A stretch of DNA of 64,000 bases from [Clostridium] symbiosum (GTDB lineage: Bacteria > Bacillota > Clostridia > Lachnospirales > Lachnospiraceae): assembly GCA_036419695.1 (NCBI GenBank), contig CP143946.1, positions 3,342,001 through 3,406,000 on the forward strand. Reading direction: 5' to 3'. How positions within the stretch are numbered: the stretch's first letter is position 1; the number at the start of each line of letters is the position of its first letter. The position numbers and the translations under genes are program-made. The notes below the pieces were generated by a model. That model saw nothing but the letters and a program-made list of their open reading frames with translations, was not told the origin of the DNA and did no database searches. Below are positions 8,517 through 17,338 of this stretch, one piece after another.

Positions 8517-9782
8517 ATGAATAAAAAAATACATTATGGATGGTTTATCGTCGCAGCGTGTTTTCTGATTAATTTTTGCATAATCGGAATCACTTCCCTT
8601 GGCGTTTCCGTATTTTTGCCCGCTCTTCGGACAAAGCTCGGATTGACCGGCGCACAAAGTTCATTCGTTCTTTCCATTCAGGGAATCACCACCATCGTGA
8701 CTCTGAAAATCGCCGGTTCCTTTTATAAAAAATACAGCCCCCGTGTTGTCTGTTTTGTATTCGGTATTTTTGCCGTACTCGGTTTTCTGGTTATGGCCCA
8801 TTCCCAGTCAATAGGAATGCTGTATGCAGGCGCTGCTCTCACCGGTTTAACTCTTGGAGGAGGCGGCCATATTCCAACCACTTCCCTGGTTAACCGCTGG
8901 TTTTCCCAGAAGCGCGGAACTGCCATAGGCATATATTCCGTAGGAGCCAGTATGTCGGGAATCCTGTTTATACCGATTATCTCCTGGGTTATCCAGAGCC
9001 GTTCACTGATGACGGCCTTCTATGTGACAGCCATTCTGATTCTGGCCTGCCAGTGCACCGCCTTCCTGATTATCCGCGACTCACCTGCCGATAAAGGACT
9101 TAAGCCATTTGGCTACGGAGATGCGCCGGCAGCGGCAAATAAGGCACCGGCCGCTGCTTCGGCAAGCGGCATCACTTATCGTGAGGCTCACAGAATGCCG
9201 CGGTATTATCTCCTGGCATTTGTCATATTTGCAATTGGCTTTACCGTGAAACCGGCGCTCAGCCACCGAATGATATATGCCGTCAGTATCGGTTTTGATC
9301 AGCTTGCGGTGTCGGCCGCTATCTCAGTTGCCAGTATGGTCAGCTTTGTTACAACGCCAATCTACGGTATGCTGAAAGATAGATTCGGTACTTACACCTC
9401 CAACTGGTACATTTTCACTATGTGGACCCTGGCGCTTCTAAGCTTTAACCTGATTACTGATAGCCCGTCTATGATTTACGCCGTCTGTGTAATCTGTACG
9501 TTCGGCTCAGTTATAGGAAGCATGAGCTCCCCGTTTTGGGTTACCGACTTATTCGGAACGCGTGACTACGGACAGATTTATTCCGATATGCTGATCTTTT
9601 CTAACATCGGTATTATTGTCGGCTCCTATGCCTTCGGCGCAATCGCCGACTTGACAGGAACGTATTTGTCCGGCTATCAAATCTGTGCGGTGCTTGTCGT
9701 GATATGTCTTATTATTACTCAATCTTTATACAGAAGCCAGAGCAGAAAAGCCGTTATGCCAGAAACTGCCACTGCCAAATAA
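8517..9782 (+). CDS. MFS transporter, OFA (oxalate/formate antiporter-like) family
   Basis: 421-residue major facilitator with 12 predicted membrane helices and a hydrophilic Ala-rich central loop (about residues 200-215) between the two six-helix halves. HYGWFIVAACFLINF at the N-terminus and the LTGLTLGGGGHIPTTSLVNRWF region are typical of OFA-type carboxylate transporters. Co-transcribed with the CocE-like hydrolase 14 bp upstream, so it probably imports that enzyme's ester or amide substrate or exports a product acid. Substrate unknown. Confidence 0.85.
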   Translation: MNKKIHYGWFIVAACFLINFCIIGITSLGVSVFLPALRTKLGLTGAQSSFVLSIQGITTIVTLKIAGSFYKKYSPRVVCFVFGIFAVLGFLVMAHSQSIGMLYAGAALTGLTLGGGGHIPTTSLVNRWFSQKRGTAIGIYSVGASMSGILFIPIISWVIQSRSLMTAFYVTAILILACQCTAFLIIRDSPADKGLKPFGYGDAPAAANKAPAAASASGITYREAHRMPRYYLLAFVIFAIGFTVKPALSHRMIYAVSIGFDQLAVSAAISVASMVSFVTTPIYGMLKDRFGTYTSNWYIFTMWTLALLSFNLITDSPSMIYAVCVICTFGSVIGSMSSPFWVTDLFGTRDYGQIYSDMLIFSNIGIIVGSYAFGAIADLTGTYLSGYQICAVLVVICLIITQSLYRSQSRKAVMPETATAK

Positions 9783-9800
9783 AAGGTTCCCGTAAAATAA

Positions 9801-9845
9801 ATGTGCTGCCAAACCGGTAAAATGGCTGGCAGCATCTTTATTTTA
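9801..9845. terminator. Shared terminator between convergent genes
   Basis: Stem GTGCTGCCA / TGGCAGCAT followed by TTTATTTT on the plus strand, in the 60-bp gap between the MFS gene (plus) and LysR gene (minus). Confidence 0.75.
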
Positions 9846-10814
9846 ATGTATATTGATATTTTTTGTCCGCACAGATGAGGATGCTTTTCTCCCGTAATCG
9901 CCGCCTGTCGTTATCTTCAAAAGTGCCACCAGACGCTCCATGTAAGGTTCCAGGCGTTTGGCTTCACTTTTCTTCCACGCTACAATAAATGGATAAGACA
10001 ACCCTCCCAGCGGAATCAGTCTTAAAGCGGGATCGTCAATTCTCCCGGTCAGTGTAAAAGTTATGCTGTCGTTCATCATCAGATATTTCCGCAGTGTGAA
10101 ATAATCAACCTTACGGAATTGAAAGGGCAGATCAATTCCGTTTGTCCTGAGATGTTTCTGTATATCCCTTGTAAGCATGGTCTTTTTCAGAGATTCCGGC
10201 CAGTAACAGGTTAATCCGTTTAAGTCCGGCCATTTAACAGTATCGAGGCCGGCCAGCGGACCGTCTTTATTGACAAGACCGCTAAGCGGCAGATAGTACA
10301 GCTTTCTGTAGTTGATATTCTTATTCAGATAAAACTTTTCCGTATCGACAATATTGATTATATCAAGTTCTCCGTTCAGCAGCTTTTCCTTGATCAGAAG
10401 ACGGTTGTCAATCTCCACCTCTATGCGGACATCGGGAAATGACATTCGCAGCATTTCCATCGTCTTTTTTATCTGGAGCGATTCATGACCGTCACTGAAG
10501 CCAATCCTGATTGGTTTCTCCGACACTTCTTTATAATTTTCCTTCAGTTCATGGATAGACTGGTCAATCTGACCCAGGAAGAGTTTCGCGTCTTCAAGAA
10601 ATTTAATTCCCGCATCTGTAAGCAGCAGCTTCCCCTTATTGCGGCTGAATAATTTTACCCCGATTTCCTTCTCCAGTTGTGCAATTTTCTGGCTCAACAG
10701 CGGCTGCGAAACATTCAGAATTTCCGCTGCCCTCACCATCGTCTGAGACTCCACTACCAGTATGAAGCACTGAAAATGCTGTAAGGTTAACGTCAAATAG
10801 CTCGGATTTTCCAA
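9843..10814 (-). CDS. LysR-family transcriptional regulator
   Basis: 323 residues from a TTG start at 10814. The N-terminal winged HTH reads LQHFQCFILVVESQTMVRAA then SQPLLSQKIAQLEKEIGVKL and LLLTDAG, followed by a periplasmic-binding-like effector domain (from about residue 90). The open frame extends 46 codons further upstream into the lipoate ligase gene, but that part does not fit the family; TTG at 10814 with GGGGTG 6 bases before gives a standard N-terminus. It lies at the 3' end of the dehydrogenase operon and converges on the CocE-MFS operon, so either could be its target. The 109-bp gap upstream may hold its own promoter. Confidence 0.85.
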   Translation of the reverse strand: MENPSYLTLTLQHFQCFILVVESQTMVRAAEILNVSQPLLSQKIAQLEKEIGVKLFSRNKGKLLLTDAGIKFLEDAKLFLGQIDQSIHELKENYKEVSEKPIRIGFSDGHESLQIKKTMEMLRMSFPDVRIEVEIDNRLLIKEKLLNGELDIINIVDTEKFYLNKNINYRKLYYLPLSGLVNKDGPLAGLDTVKWPDLNGLTCYWPESLKKTMLTRDIQKHLRTNGIDLPFQFRKVDYFTLRKYLMMNDSITFTLTGRIDDPALRLIPLGGLSYPFIVAWKKSEAKRLEPYMERLVALLKITTGGDYGRKASSSVRTKNINIH

Positions 10815-10923
10815 ATAAACACCCCAATTCTTTCGTAAACAGATTTTGCGTACATACCTATTCTTCTTAGATACTTTAACTATAACATATCTGTAATCAC
10901 CGACCAAGTAAAATCTTCTGTAT

Positions 10924-11910
10924 TTACTGAAGCAGGACGGAACAAAACTCATCCATGCTCAATTTGCTGAAATAATCCCTGATATTGCTCCCTCTCAGCC
11001 TGTCCCGAACTTCATCCTCCCTCAGCCTGGCTCCCTCCAGAAGAGCCGACAGGTTTACAGAATCCCCATTTCCAAAATAATCTCCGTAGAACTCAATTCT
11101 CTGGATGATGCCTCCGCTTACATCCATGTAAACTTCGATTTGTCCAACCCCCTCCACTCTCCGTCTTTTTTGAATCCCACAGTCGGGCGACCTGCCAAAG
11201 TTCCAGTCCCACCGGTCATAGACCTCCCTCTTAAGCTTCTCAATCTCCTGAATATCCTTTTCAGTCAGAAAATATGGCTCCAGATGGTATGTCTCAAACA
11301 TAAAGGAGCGAAGGCATTCCATAAACTCTCCGGTTGTCATGGACTGTGTCAGATAGGGCCGGATGTTCGTCACCCGGCTGCGGACAGATTTAAAACCTTT
11401 TGAGCTGTACTTATTCTCCGGCACTTTTAAAGCCCTGGATACCATTTCCAGGTCGGAATCAAACAGGATGGTTCCATGGTGCATCACCCTGTTGCCCTTA
11501 ATATACTGGGAATTGCCCGAGAACTTTTTTCCATCGATCGTCATGTCGTTTCTGCCGCTGATTTTTGCTTCCACGCCAAGACTTTTCAGGGCATTCATAA
11601 CGGGCCGGCAAAAAGAAGAGAAATCAAAATCGCCTCCCGTATGGGCGGCGATAAAGGTAAAGTTAACATTTCCCAGATCGTGACAGACTGCCCCGCCGCC
11701 GGAAAGGCGTCTCACGACCCGGATGTTATTCTCTTTTACGTATGCAGGATTAATCTCTTCCAGGGTATTTTGGTGTTTTCCGACGATAATGGAACTTTCA
11801 TTCTGCCAGAGGATGAAAAAGTCCTTCTTTTGAGCCAGCCTGTCAAAAACATATTGTTCCAGAGCCAGGTTAAAGCCGGGATTTGTACACGTATTTTCAA
11901 TATAATACAT
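10924..11910 (-). CDS. lplA: Lipoate-protein ligase A
   Basis: Attaches lipoate (via lipoyl-AMP) to the lysine of lipoyl domains. The 328 residues begin MYYIENTCTNPGFNLALEQY and carry the substrate-binding block VVRRLSGGGAVCHDLGNVNF (about residues 66-85), both diagnostic, plus a C-terminal accessory domain as in full-length LplA. Six bases separate it from the SGNH hydrolase gene upstream, so it belongs to the dehydrogenase operon. Its evident client is Lys43 of the E2 protein encoded at 13966-15318: the operon brings its own cofactor-loading enzyme. Confidence 0.95.
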   Translation of the reverse strand: MYYIENTCTNPGFNLALEQYVFDRLAQKKDFFILWQNESSIIVGKHQNTLEEINPAYVKENNIRVVRRLSGGGAVCHDLGNVNFTFIAAHTGGDFDFSSFCRPVMNALKSLGVEAKISGRNDMTIDGKKFSGNSQYIKGNRVMHHGTILFDSDLEMVSRALKVPENKYSSKGFKSVRSRVTNIRPYLTQSMTTGEFMECLRSFMFETYHLEPYFLTEKDIQEIEKLKREVYDRWDWNFGRSPDCGIQKRRRVEGVGQIEVYMDVSGGIIQRIEFYGDYFGNGDSVNLSALLEGARLREDEVRDRLRGSNIRDYFSKLSMDEFCSVLLQ

Positions 11911-11916
11911 CTGGTT

Positions 11917-12525
11917 TCAGTTCCTCCCCCTTCTCACAGTTTGTATGGCCAAAATCGCATCTGCGGCAATTTCGGCCATTATCTCATGGCCTGCCCGGTT
12001 CGGGTGCAGGCCGTCCTCCATATAATATTCTCTCTGTTCACAACCTCTTTGGGCTATCCTCTTTGGAAACTCCGTCTCGAAATCAATCACCGGCAGGCGG
12101 AAGAGACGGCTGAACTCCCTCAGCCAGAGGCTGTATTCTTTTCTCTTTTCTCCTGTTTCCCCGGCATCCGCCCATGCCCTCCACGATTCCTTTATTGGAG
12201 GGCATGGGAGAACAGCGGTTCCAATCACCGGCTGGCTGGAGGCGGCAAAAGCCATGTGAACCATAGCTCCCATGTTTGCTTTCGCCCCTGCCAGATCGCC
12301 GCTGTAAATTAAATCATTTTCTCCACCCATAAGCAGCACGCCATCATACGTCTCACGCTCCAGGTCCCGGCAGAGAACGGCCAGCATTCCGCCTGTGGTA
12401 TTGCCGTTTATTCCCCGGTTAACCAGCTCTGTGCCCGTTATCCCCGCGCAGAGCGCCGTCCATATGCAGGTTCTCGGCTGGCCGTATCCGTAGGTCAGGC
12501 TGTCTCCTTCACAGAGAATTTTCAT
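11917..12525 (-). CDS. SGNH/GDSL-family hydrolase
   Basis: 202-residue serine esterase-like protein without a signal peptide. The four SGNH blocks are present: block I EGDSLTYGYG (Ser9), block II NRGINGNTTGG, block III GGENDL (Asn71), and block V DGLHPN (Asp/His near residue 173). Its ATG overlaps the stop codon of the E3 gene (ATGA), implying translational coupling. Substrate unknown; position in a dehydrogenase operon suggests removal of an acyl group from a catabolic intermediate, but this is a guess. Confidence 0.8.
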   Translation of the reverse strand: MKILCEGDSLTYGYGQPRTCIWTALCAGITGTELVNRGINGNTTGGMLAVLCRDLERETYDGVLLMGGENDLIYSGDLAGAKANMGAMVHMAFAASSQPVIGTAVLPCPPIKESWRAWADAGETGEKRKEYSLWLREFSRLFRLPVIDFETEFPKRIAQRGCEQREYYMEDGLHPNRAGHEIMAEIAADAILAIQTVRRGRN

Positions 12526-13943
12526 AAGCAGTTGACCGCTCTGCCGTTCCAGGCGGCCATAAAGGCTTCTCCCAGGGCTTCGCTGACAGTCGGATGAGGA
12601 TGGACAGTGTGAATAAGCTCCTCCACCGTAGCTTCCGCAGTCATAGCTGCGGAGATCTCGCCGATCATATCGGTGACATGTTTTCCGTACAGATGCACGC
12701 CAAGTATTTCACCTGTCTCACTGTCTGTGATAACTTTAAATATACCGTCCGTATCGCCTTCCACCAATGATTTCCCGTTCGCCGCCAGATTAAAACGGCC
12801 AACCTTTATATTATCTCCGTACTTCTCACGCGCCTGCGGCTCGGTAAGGCCTATACAGGCAATTTCAGGATCAAGATAAACACAGGAGGGAATACGCTCA
12901 TAATTCATCTCGTCTGTATGCACCCCACAGATATCTGACACGGCAATCATCCCTTCATGGGAAGCAGTGTGGGCCAGCATAACTTTTCCATTCACGTCTC
13001 CTATTGCATAAATATTAGGGATGTTTGAATGCATACGGCCGTCCGTCTTGACGGCTTTGCGCTCAAATTCCAGACCGACGGCTTCAGCATTCAGACCGTC
13101 TGTGTTTGGGATCCGTCCCACTGCCATAAGAATCATATCAGCCTTTACACTGTCTTCTTTTCCATCCATTTCATAGTATACCGTATTATCCCTGATTTTT
13201 TTAACTCTGCATCCCAGACGGAAATCCACCCCTGATTTGGCAAGACGCTCCCGGGCCAATTCTGAAACTTCCGGGTCCACCATAGGTAATATGCGATCCA
13301 TAAGCTCCAGAACCGTGATTTTACTTCCCAGTTTATTCAGAAAAAACGCGAACTCCATGCCAATGACGCCTCCGCCTATGACTGCCACTGAAACCGGGGT
13401 TTCTTCAATCTCCAGAGCCTCTTTGCTGGTAATAATATGATTATTTCCCTCCTGTTCAATAAACGGAGGGATAAAAACATTGGAACCGGTAGCGATAATA
13501 AAATATTCGCTGGTAACCGTGCGATCACCAACTGCCACGGTATGGGCGTCCACAAAGGAGGCTTTCCCCTCCACAATACTGATTCCGTTTCCTCTGAGCA
13601 GCCCCTTCACTCCGCCTGATAAGGTTTTGACTATTCTGGTTTTCCGTTGCTGCATTTTTTTCAAATTCAACGTTACTTTTTCCGGTTCCACCCCTTCCAC
13701 ACCGAAAGTGGCAGCCTCGCGGACCTCACTCAGCACTCCGGTCGACTTAATCAGTGTTTTAGTGGGGATGCATCCCACATTCAGGCAGGTTCCGCCCAAA
13801 TAGGTACTTTCAATAATACATGTCTTTTTGCCCATCTGCGCCGCCCTGATCGCTGTTTCATATCCGCCTGGCCCTGCTCCTATCACTGTTATCTCATATT
13901 CATACGCAGAGAGCGATGAACTTGTTATGATTTCCTCCGCCAT
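12522..13943 (-). CDS. lpdA: Dihydrolipoyl dehydrogenase (E3)
   Basis: FAD-dependent enzyme that reoxidises dihydrolipoamide with NAD+. 473 residues: FAD-binding GAGPGGYETAIRAAQMG (about 22-38), redox-active disulfide Cys53/Cys58 in GGTCLNVGCIPTK, NAD-binding VIGGGVIGMEFA, a second FAD block YAIGDV, and the catalytic HPHPT (His450) with Glu455. There is no N-terminal lipoyl domain, unlike some E3 proteins of acetoin complexes. Follows the E2 gene by 22 bp. Confidence 0.95.
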   Translation of the reverse strand: MAEEIITSSSLSAYEYEITVIGAGPGGYETAIRAAQMGKKTCIIESTYLGGTCLNVGCIPTKTLIKSTGVLSEVREAATFGVEGVEPEKVTLNLKKMQQRKTRIVKTLSGGVKGLLRGNGISIVEGKASFVDAHTVAVGDRTVTSEYFIIATGSNVFIPPFIEQEGNNHIITSKEALEIEETPVSVAVIGGGVIGMEFAFFLNKLGSKITVLELMDRILPMVDPEVSELARERLAKSGVDFRLGCRVKKIRDNTVYYEMDGKEDSVKADMILMAVGRIPNTDGLNAEAVGLEFERKAVKTDGRMHSNIPNIYAIGDVNGKVMLAHTASHEGMIAVSDICGVHTDEMNYERIPSCVYLDPEIACIGLTEPQAREKYGDNIKVGRFNLAANGKSLVEGDTDGIFKVITDSETGEILGVHLYGKHVTDMIGEISAAMTAEATVEELIHTVHPHPTVSEALGEAFMAAWNGRAVNCL

Positions 13944-13965
13944 ATTCTCCTACCTTCCTTCCAAC

Positions 13966-15318
13966 TCAGATTAATATTTTGACCGGATTTTCCAGCAGTT
14001 CTTTCATATATTCGAGGAACTGGGAAGCTAACAGGCCGTCGATGAGACGGTGATCCACAGAAAGCTGGATGTTCATCATTGGACGGATTGCAATTATATC
14101 TTTCCCTTCTTCATCTGTCAGCACCACCGGTACTTTTCTCACAGAACTGACGGACAAAATAGCTGCCTCCGGGGCGTTGATGATAGCGGTAAAGTTGCCG
14201 ATACCAAACATTCCCAGATTAGAGATAGAGAAAGTGCCTCCGCTGTATTCATTCGGTGTGAGTTTCCCTTCTTTGGCCCGTCTCACCAGTTCACGGTTTT
14301 CGCAGGCCACTTCCGTCAGCGATTTATTCTGAACGTTCTTGATAACCGGCACTACCAGGCCATTGTCGCCCGCCACGGCCGTACCAATGTTGATGGATTT
14401 ATATGTTATAATCTTATCGTCTTTCAGGGTGACATTAATGCCCGGAAATTTCTTAAGAGCTTTACATGCCGCCATTACAAGCAAATCAGATACCGCAATC
14501 TTAACCTCGCCACTTTCATTCAGCTCTTTCCTGAAGGCTGTCAAATCAGCCGTGTCCACCGCATCGGTAAAGTACAGATGAGGAGCAGTAAACTTGCTGT
14601 GTGCCAGTTTATCTCCGATAATTTTCCGGATTCCTTTATATGGTGCTACGGAAGCAATCTGCAGATCCGGGTCCGCCTCCGGTGCGGCTGCAGCAAAGGC
14701 GCCTCTTTCTGCTGCGGCCTTCACGTCGGCTTTCATAATTTTTCCGCCGGCACCGGTTCCCTGAATCCCGGAGAGAGCCACATTCAACAGCTCTGCCTCT
14801 TTCCTTGCCAGCGGCGATGCTTTAATATCCCTGTACGTAATTCCCCCCTGGAATCCCGTTCCTTCTATTTCCGCCAGTATCTCCGGACTAAGGTTATCCT
14901 CTTTCACAAGTTTCTGTGCTTTCGGCGTAAGACGGAGTTTCTTTCCTTCCGGCAGAGCTGGTGCCTGGTTCTGTACGGCTGCAGCCCCCGTCTCAGGCTG
15001 TACGGCTTTTGCTTCTGCATCTGAGCTGTTCTGTGTACCTCCCTTCTCTGCGGCCAGGACAACAGCATCCGCATCCTCCCCCGGCTCTCCCAGCACGGCA
15101 ATTGGTGTAAACACGTCGGCAAATTCCCCTTCGTCCAGCATGATTTTTAAAACCGTACCGTCAGCAGTGGCTTCCACGGGCATGGTCGTCTTATCCGTGT
15201 TTATTTCAAATAATATTTCTCCCTTTTTTACAGTATCTCCTGTCTGCTTGTGCCACTTCACAAGCTCTCCCTCATCCATGTTGAATCCCAGCTTGGGCAT
15301 GATTATGACTTCTGCCAT
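13966..15318 (-). CDS. Dihydrolipoamide acyltransferase (E2)
   Basis: 450-residue core of a 2-oxo-acid or acetoin dehydrogenase complex; transfers the acyl group from lipoamide to CoA. One lipoyl domain (1-80) with Lys43 in INTDKTTM as attachment site, an Ala/Gln-rich linker, then two consecutive peripheral-subunit-binding-like segments (about 129-168, RLTPKAQKLVKED... and 169-210, SPLARKEAELLN...), and the catalytic domain ending in SVDHRLIDG with His423 and Asp427. The first segment is less typical. Acyl preference cannot be told with confidence; resemblance is to acetoin (AcoC) and pyruvate enzymes. 18 bp from the E1 beta gene. Confidence 0.9.
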   Translation of the reverse strand: MAEVIIMPKLGFNMDEGELVKWHKQTGDTVKKGEILFEINTDKTTMPVEATADGTVLKIMLDEGEFADVFTPIAVLGEPGEDADAVVLAAEKGGTQNSSDAEAKAVQPETGAAAVQNQAPALPEGKKLRLTPKAQKLVKEDNLSPEILAEIEGTGFQGGITYRDIKASPLARKEAELLNVALSGIQGTGAGGKIMKADVKAAAERGAFAAAAPEADPDLQIASVAPYKGIRKIIGDKLAHSKFTAPHLYFTDAVDTADLTAFRKELNESGEVKIAVSDLLVMAACKALKKFPGINVTLKDDKIITYKSINIGTAVAGDNGLVVPVIKNVQNKSLTEVACENRELVRRAKEGKLTPNEYSGGTFSISNLGMFGIGNFTAIINAPEAAILSVSSVRKVPVVLTDEEGKDIIAIRPMMNIQLSVDHRLIDGLLASQFLEYMKELLENPVKILI

Positions 15319-15336
15319 CGCAGCTACCTCCCTTTC

Positions 15337-16326
15337 TTATTTTCTTCCCACCATTTCACGTATTTTATCCGCTATTTTCTTTTCATCCGGAATAAGCGGA
15401 AATTCTAATGCAGGGCTGAAGGGCAGGGGTACGTCCGCAGTCCCCATCCTCTCTATGGGAGCTTCCAGATCATAAAACACATCCGGCATAATACGGGTTG
15501 CAATTTCACCAGTTATGCCAAAGCTCTCATGGCCTTCATCGAGAATAAGCAGCTTTCCTGTCTTCTTTACCGATTGGATCATGGTGTCCGTATCTAAGGG
15601 CACTATGGTGCGTAAATCGATAAGCTCTGCGCTGATACCTTCCTCCCTGAGTTTTTTTACCGCTTTTTCCGCACGGACTGTCATCATGGAGTTTGCCACC
15701 ACGGTAATGTCTCTTCCCTCCGTCACAATCCGGGCCTTGCCGAACGGAATGCACACATCCTCCCCCATATCGGGCACATCGTCAAACTTGGTGGTATAAA
15801 GCATTTTATGTTCAAAAAACATAACCGGATTATTGTCACGGATGGCCGTCTTTAACAAGCCTTTGCACTCCCCGGCCGTGGAGGGAACAACCACCTTCAC
15901 GCCGGGAATATGAGCCGCCCATGCGTGAAGCGACTGGGAATGCTGGGCTGCTGAGGAACGTCCTCCGCCCAGTGGCATACGCACTACCATCGGAACATTA
16001 CACTGGCCGCCGGACATATATGTAATTTTAGCCATCTGATTGAAGAGCTGATCTCCGCAGACCATAAGGAAATCTGCAAACATTAGTTCAATCACAGGAC
16101 GCATCCCGGTCAGGGCGGCCCCTACTCCCATGCCCACAAATCCCTGCTCTGAAATAGGGGTATCCTTTACACGCAAATCGCCGTATTTATCTCTCAGTCC
16201 TTCCGTACACTTAAAATTGCCTCCAATGACTCCTATATCTTCACCCATCTGAAATACCGTGTTATCCCGTGCCATCTCCTCATCCAGAGCCTCACGGATC
16301 GCATCACGAATCATCAATTCTCTCAT
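15337..16326 (-). CDS. TPP-dependent dehydrogenase E1 beta subunit (AcoB/PdhB type)
   Basis: 329 residues, forming an alpha2beta2 E1 with the adjacent alpha subunit. It starts MRELMIRDAIREALDEEMAR and shows family blocks GEDIGV, DTPISEQGFVGMGVGAALTG and IDLRTIVPLDTDTM. I use the ATG at 16326, preceded by GGAGGAGG; the open frame extends 33 codons further but into the end of the alpha gene's downstream spacer with no ribosome site. 29 bp after the alpha-subunit gene. Confidence 0.9.
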   Translation of the reverse strand: MRELMIRDAIREALDEEMARDNTVFQMGEDIGVIGGNFKCTEGLRDKYGDLRVKDTPISEQGFVGMGVGAALTGMRPVIELMFADFLMVCGDQLFNQMAKITYMSGGQCNVPMVVRMPLGGGRSSAAQHSQSLHAWAAHIPGVKVVVPSTAGECKGLLKTAIRDNNPVMFFEHKMLYTTKFDDVPDMGEDVCIPFGKARIVTEGRDITVVANSMMTVRAEKAVKKLREEGISAELIDLRTIVPLDTDTMIQSVKKTGKLLILDEGHESFGITGEIATRIMPDVFYDLEAPIERMGTADVPLPFSPALEFPLIPDEKKIADKIREMVGRK

Positions 16327-16355
16327 TATATATAGACCTCCTCCTTCAAAAATAT

Positions 16356-17312
16356 TTAATCTACAAACACATCGGCAAATGCTTCCGCTTCTTCCGGGTA
16401 AGGACTTTCCTCGGCAAATTTGCAAGCGTCCGCAATCTCTTTATCTACTGCCTCTTCAATTTCCTGAATTTCAGATTCAGTCAGCAGATTCTTCTCCCTC
16501 ATCACAGCAAGAGGTTCCCTGGACTTCCATGTCGCCAATTCTTCCGGATCACGGTATTCTCCCGGATCTCCTACATGGTGTCCCTGCCAACGGTAGGTTT
16601 TGCACTCAATCAGAGTCGGGCCTTCCCCTTTTCTCGCACGCTCCACAGCTCTGTTAACAGCCTCATATACAGCATACACATCATTGCCGTCCACAGCTTC
16701 TCCCGGAATACCGTAGCCTGCAGCTCTTTTATACAAATCATGTTCCTTAGTAACGCGCCGTATGTCCACAGAAATACCGAATAAATTGTTTTCGATAATA
16801 TAGACAATTGGAAGATTCCAGGCCGCCGCCATGTTTATCGACTCATGGAACGTGCCTTCATTCGATGCCGAATCACCGAAAAATGCCAGCGTCACCTGGT
16901 CTGTACTTCGCAGTACGCAGGAGTAAGCTGCGCCGGTGGCAATGGGAATCTCTCCGCCTACGATACCGTTTGCCCCCAATATCCCTTTATCCATAGCCAT
17001 GATATGCATCGAGCCACCTTTACCCTTGGAATATCCCGTTTCCTTCCCCAGAATTTCCGCCATCATCCTCTTCAGATCCGCACCTCTGGCTACCAGATGG
17101 CCGTGCCCCCGGTGGGTGGAGCCGATATAATCATCTTCTCTTAATGCCATGCAGGAACCGGCTGCTACCGCCTCCTCACCCAGATACAGGTGAGCCAGGC
17201 CGGGCATTAATCCGCGTTTATAGAACTCAAATACCTCCTCCTCGAAGCGGCGTGTACGGTACATTACAGTATAAAACTGCCTTGCCAGTTCTTTATCCTT
17301 TTTTCCACTCAT
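16356..17312 (-). CDS. TPP-dependent dehydrogenase E1 alpha subunit (AcoA/PdhA type)
   Basis: 318 residues. The thiamine-diphosphate/Mg motif runs from GDS (146-148) to NN (175-176) in GDSASNEGTFHESINMAAAW and IIENN. HLYLGEEAVAAG and GSTHRGHGH are typical of the AcoA/PdhA group. The compact size and the overall look resemble acetoin:acceptor oxidoreductase alpha subunits, which cleave acetoin to acetaldehyde and acetyl-CoA; pyruvate or another 2-oxo acid cannot be excluded. Fourth intact gene of the operon if transcription starts upstream of 19944. Confidence 0.88.
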   Translation of the reverse strand: MSGKKDKELARQFYTVMYRTRRFEEEVFEFYKRGLMPGLAHLYLGEEAVAAGSCMALREDDYIGSTHRGHGHLVARGADLKRMMAEILGKETGYSKGKGGSMHIMAMDKGILGANGIVGGEIPIATGAAYSCVLRSTDQVTLAFFGDSASNEGTFHESINMAAAWNLPIVYIIENNLFGISVDIRRVTKEHDLYKRAAGYGIPGEAVDGNDVYAVYEAVNRAVERARKGEGPTLIECKTYRWQGHHVGDPGEYRDPEELATWKSREPLAVMREKNLLTESEIQEIEEAVDKEIADACKFAEESPYPEEAEAFADVFVD

Positions 17313-17338
17313 AATCTCACTACCTCCAAATCGACTTT

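Noticed and set aside
10815..10952. 46-codon N-terminal extension of the LysR gene
   Set aside because: Runs into the lipoate ligase coding end and lacks family features; the TTG at 10814 with its own ribosome site gives a normal LysR N-terminus.
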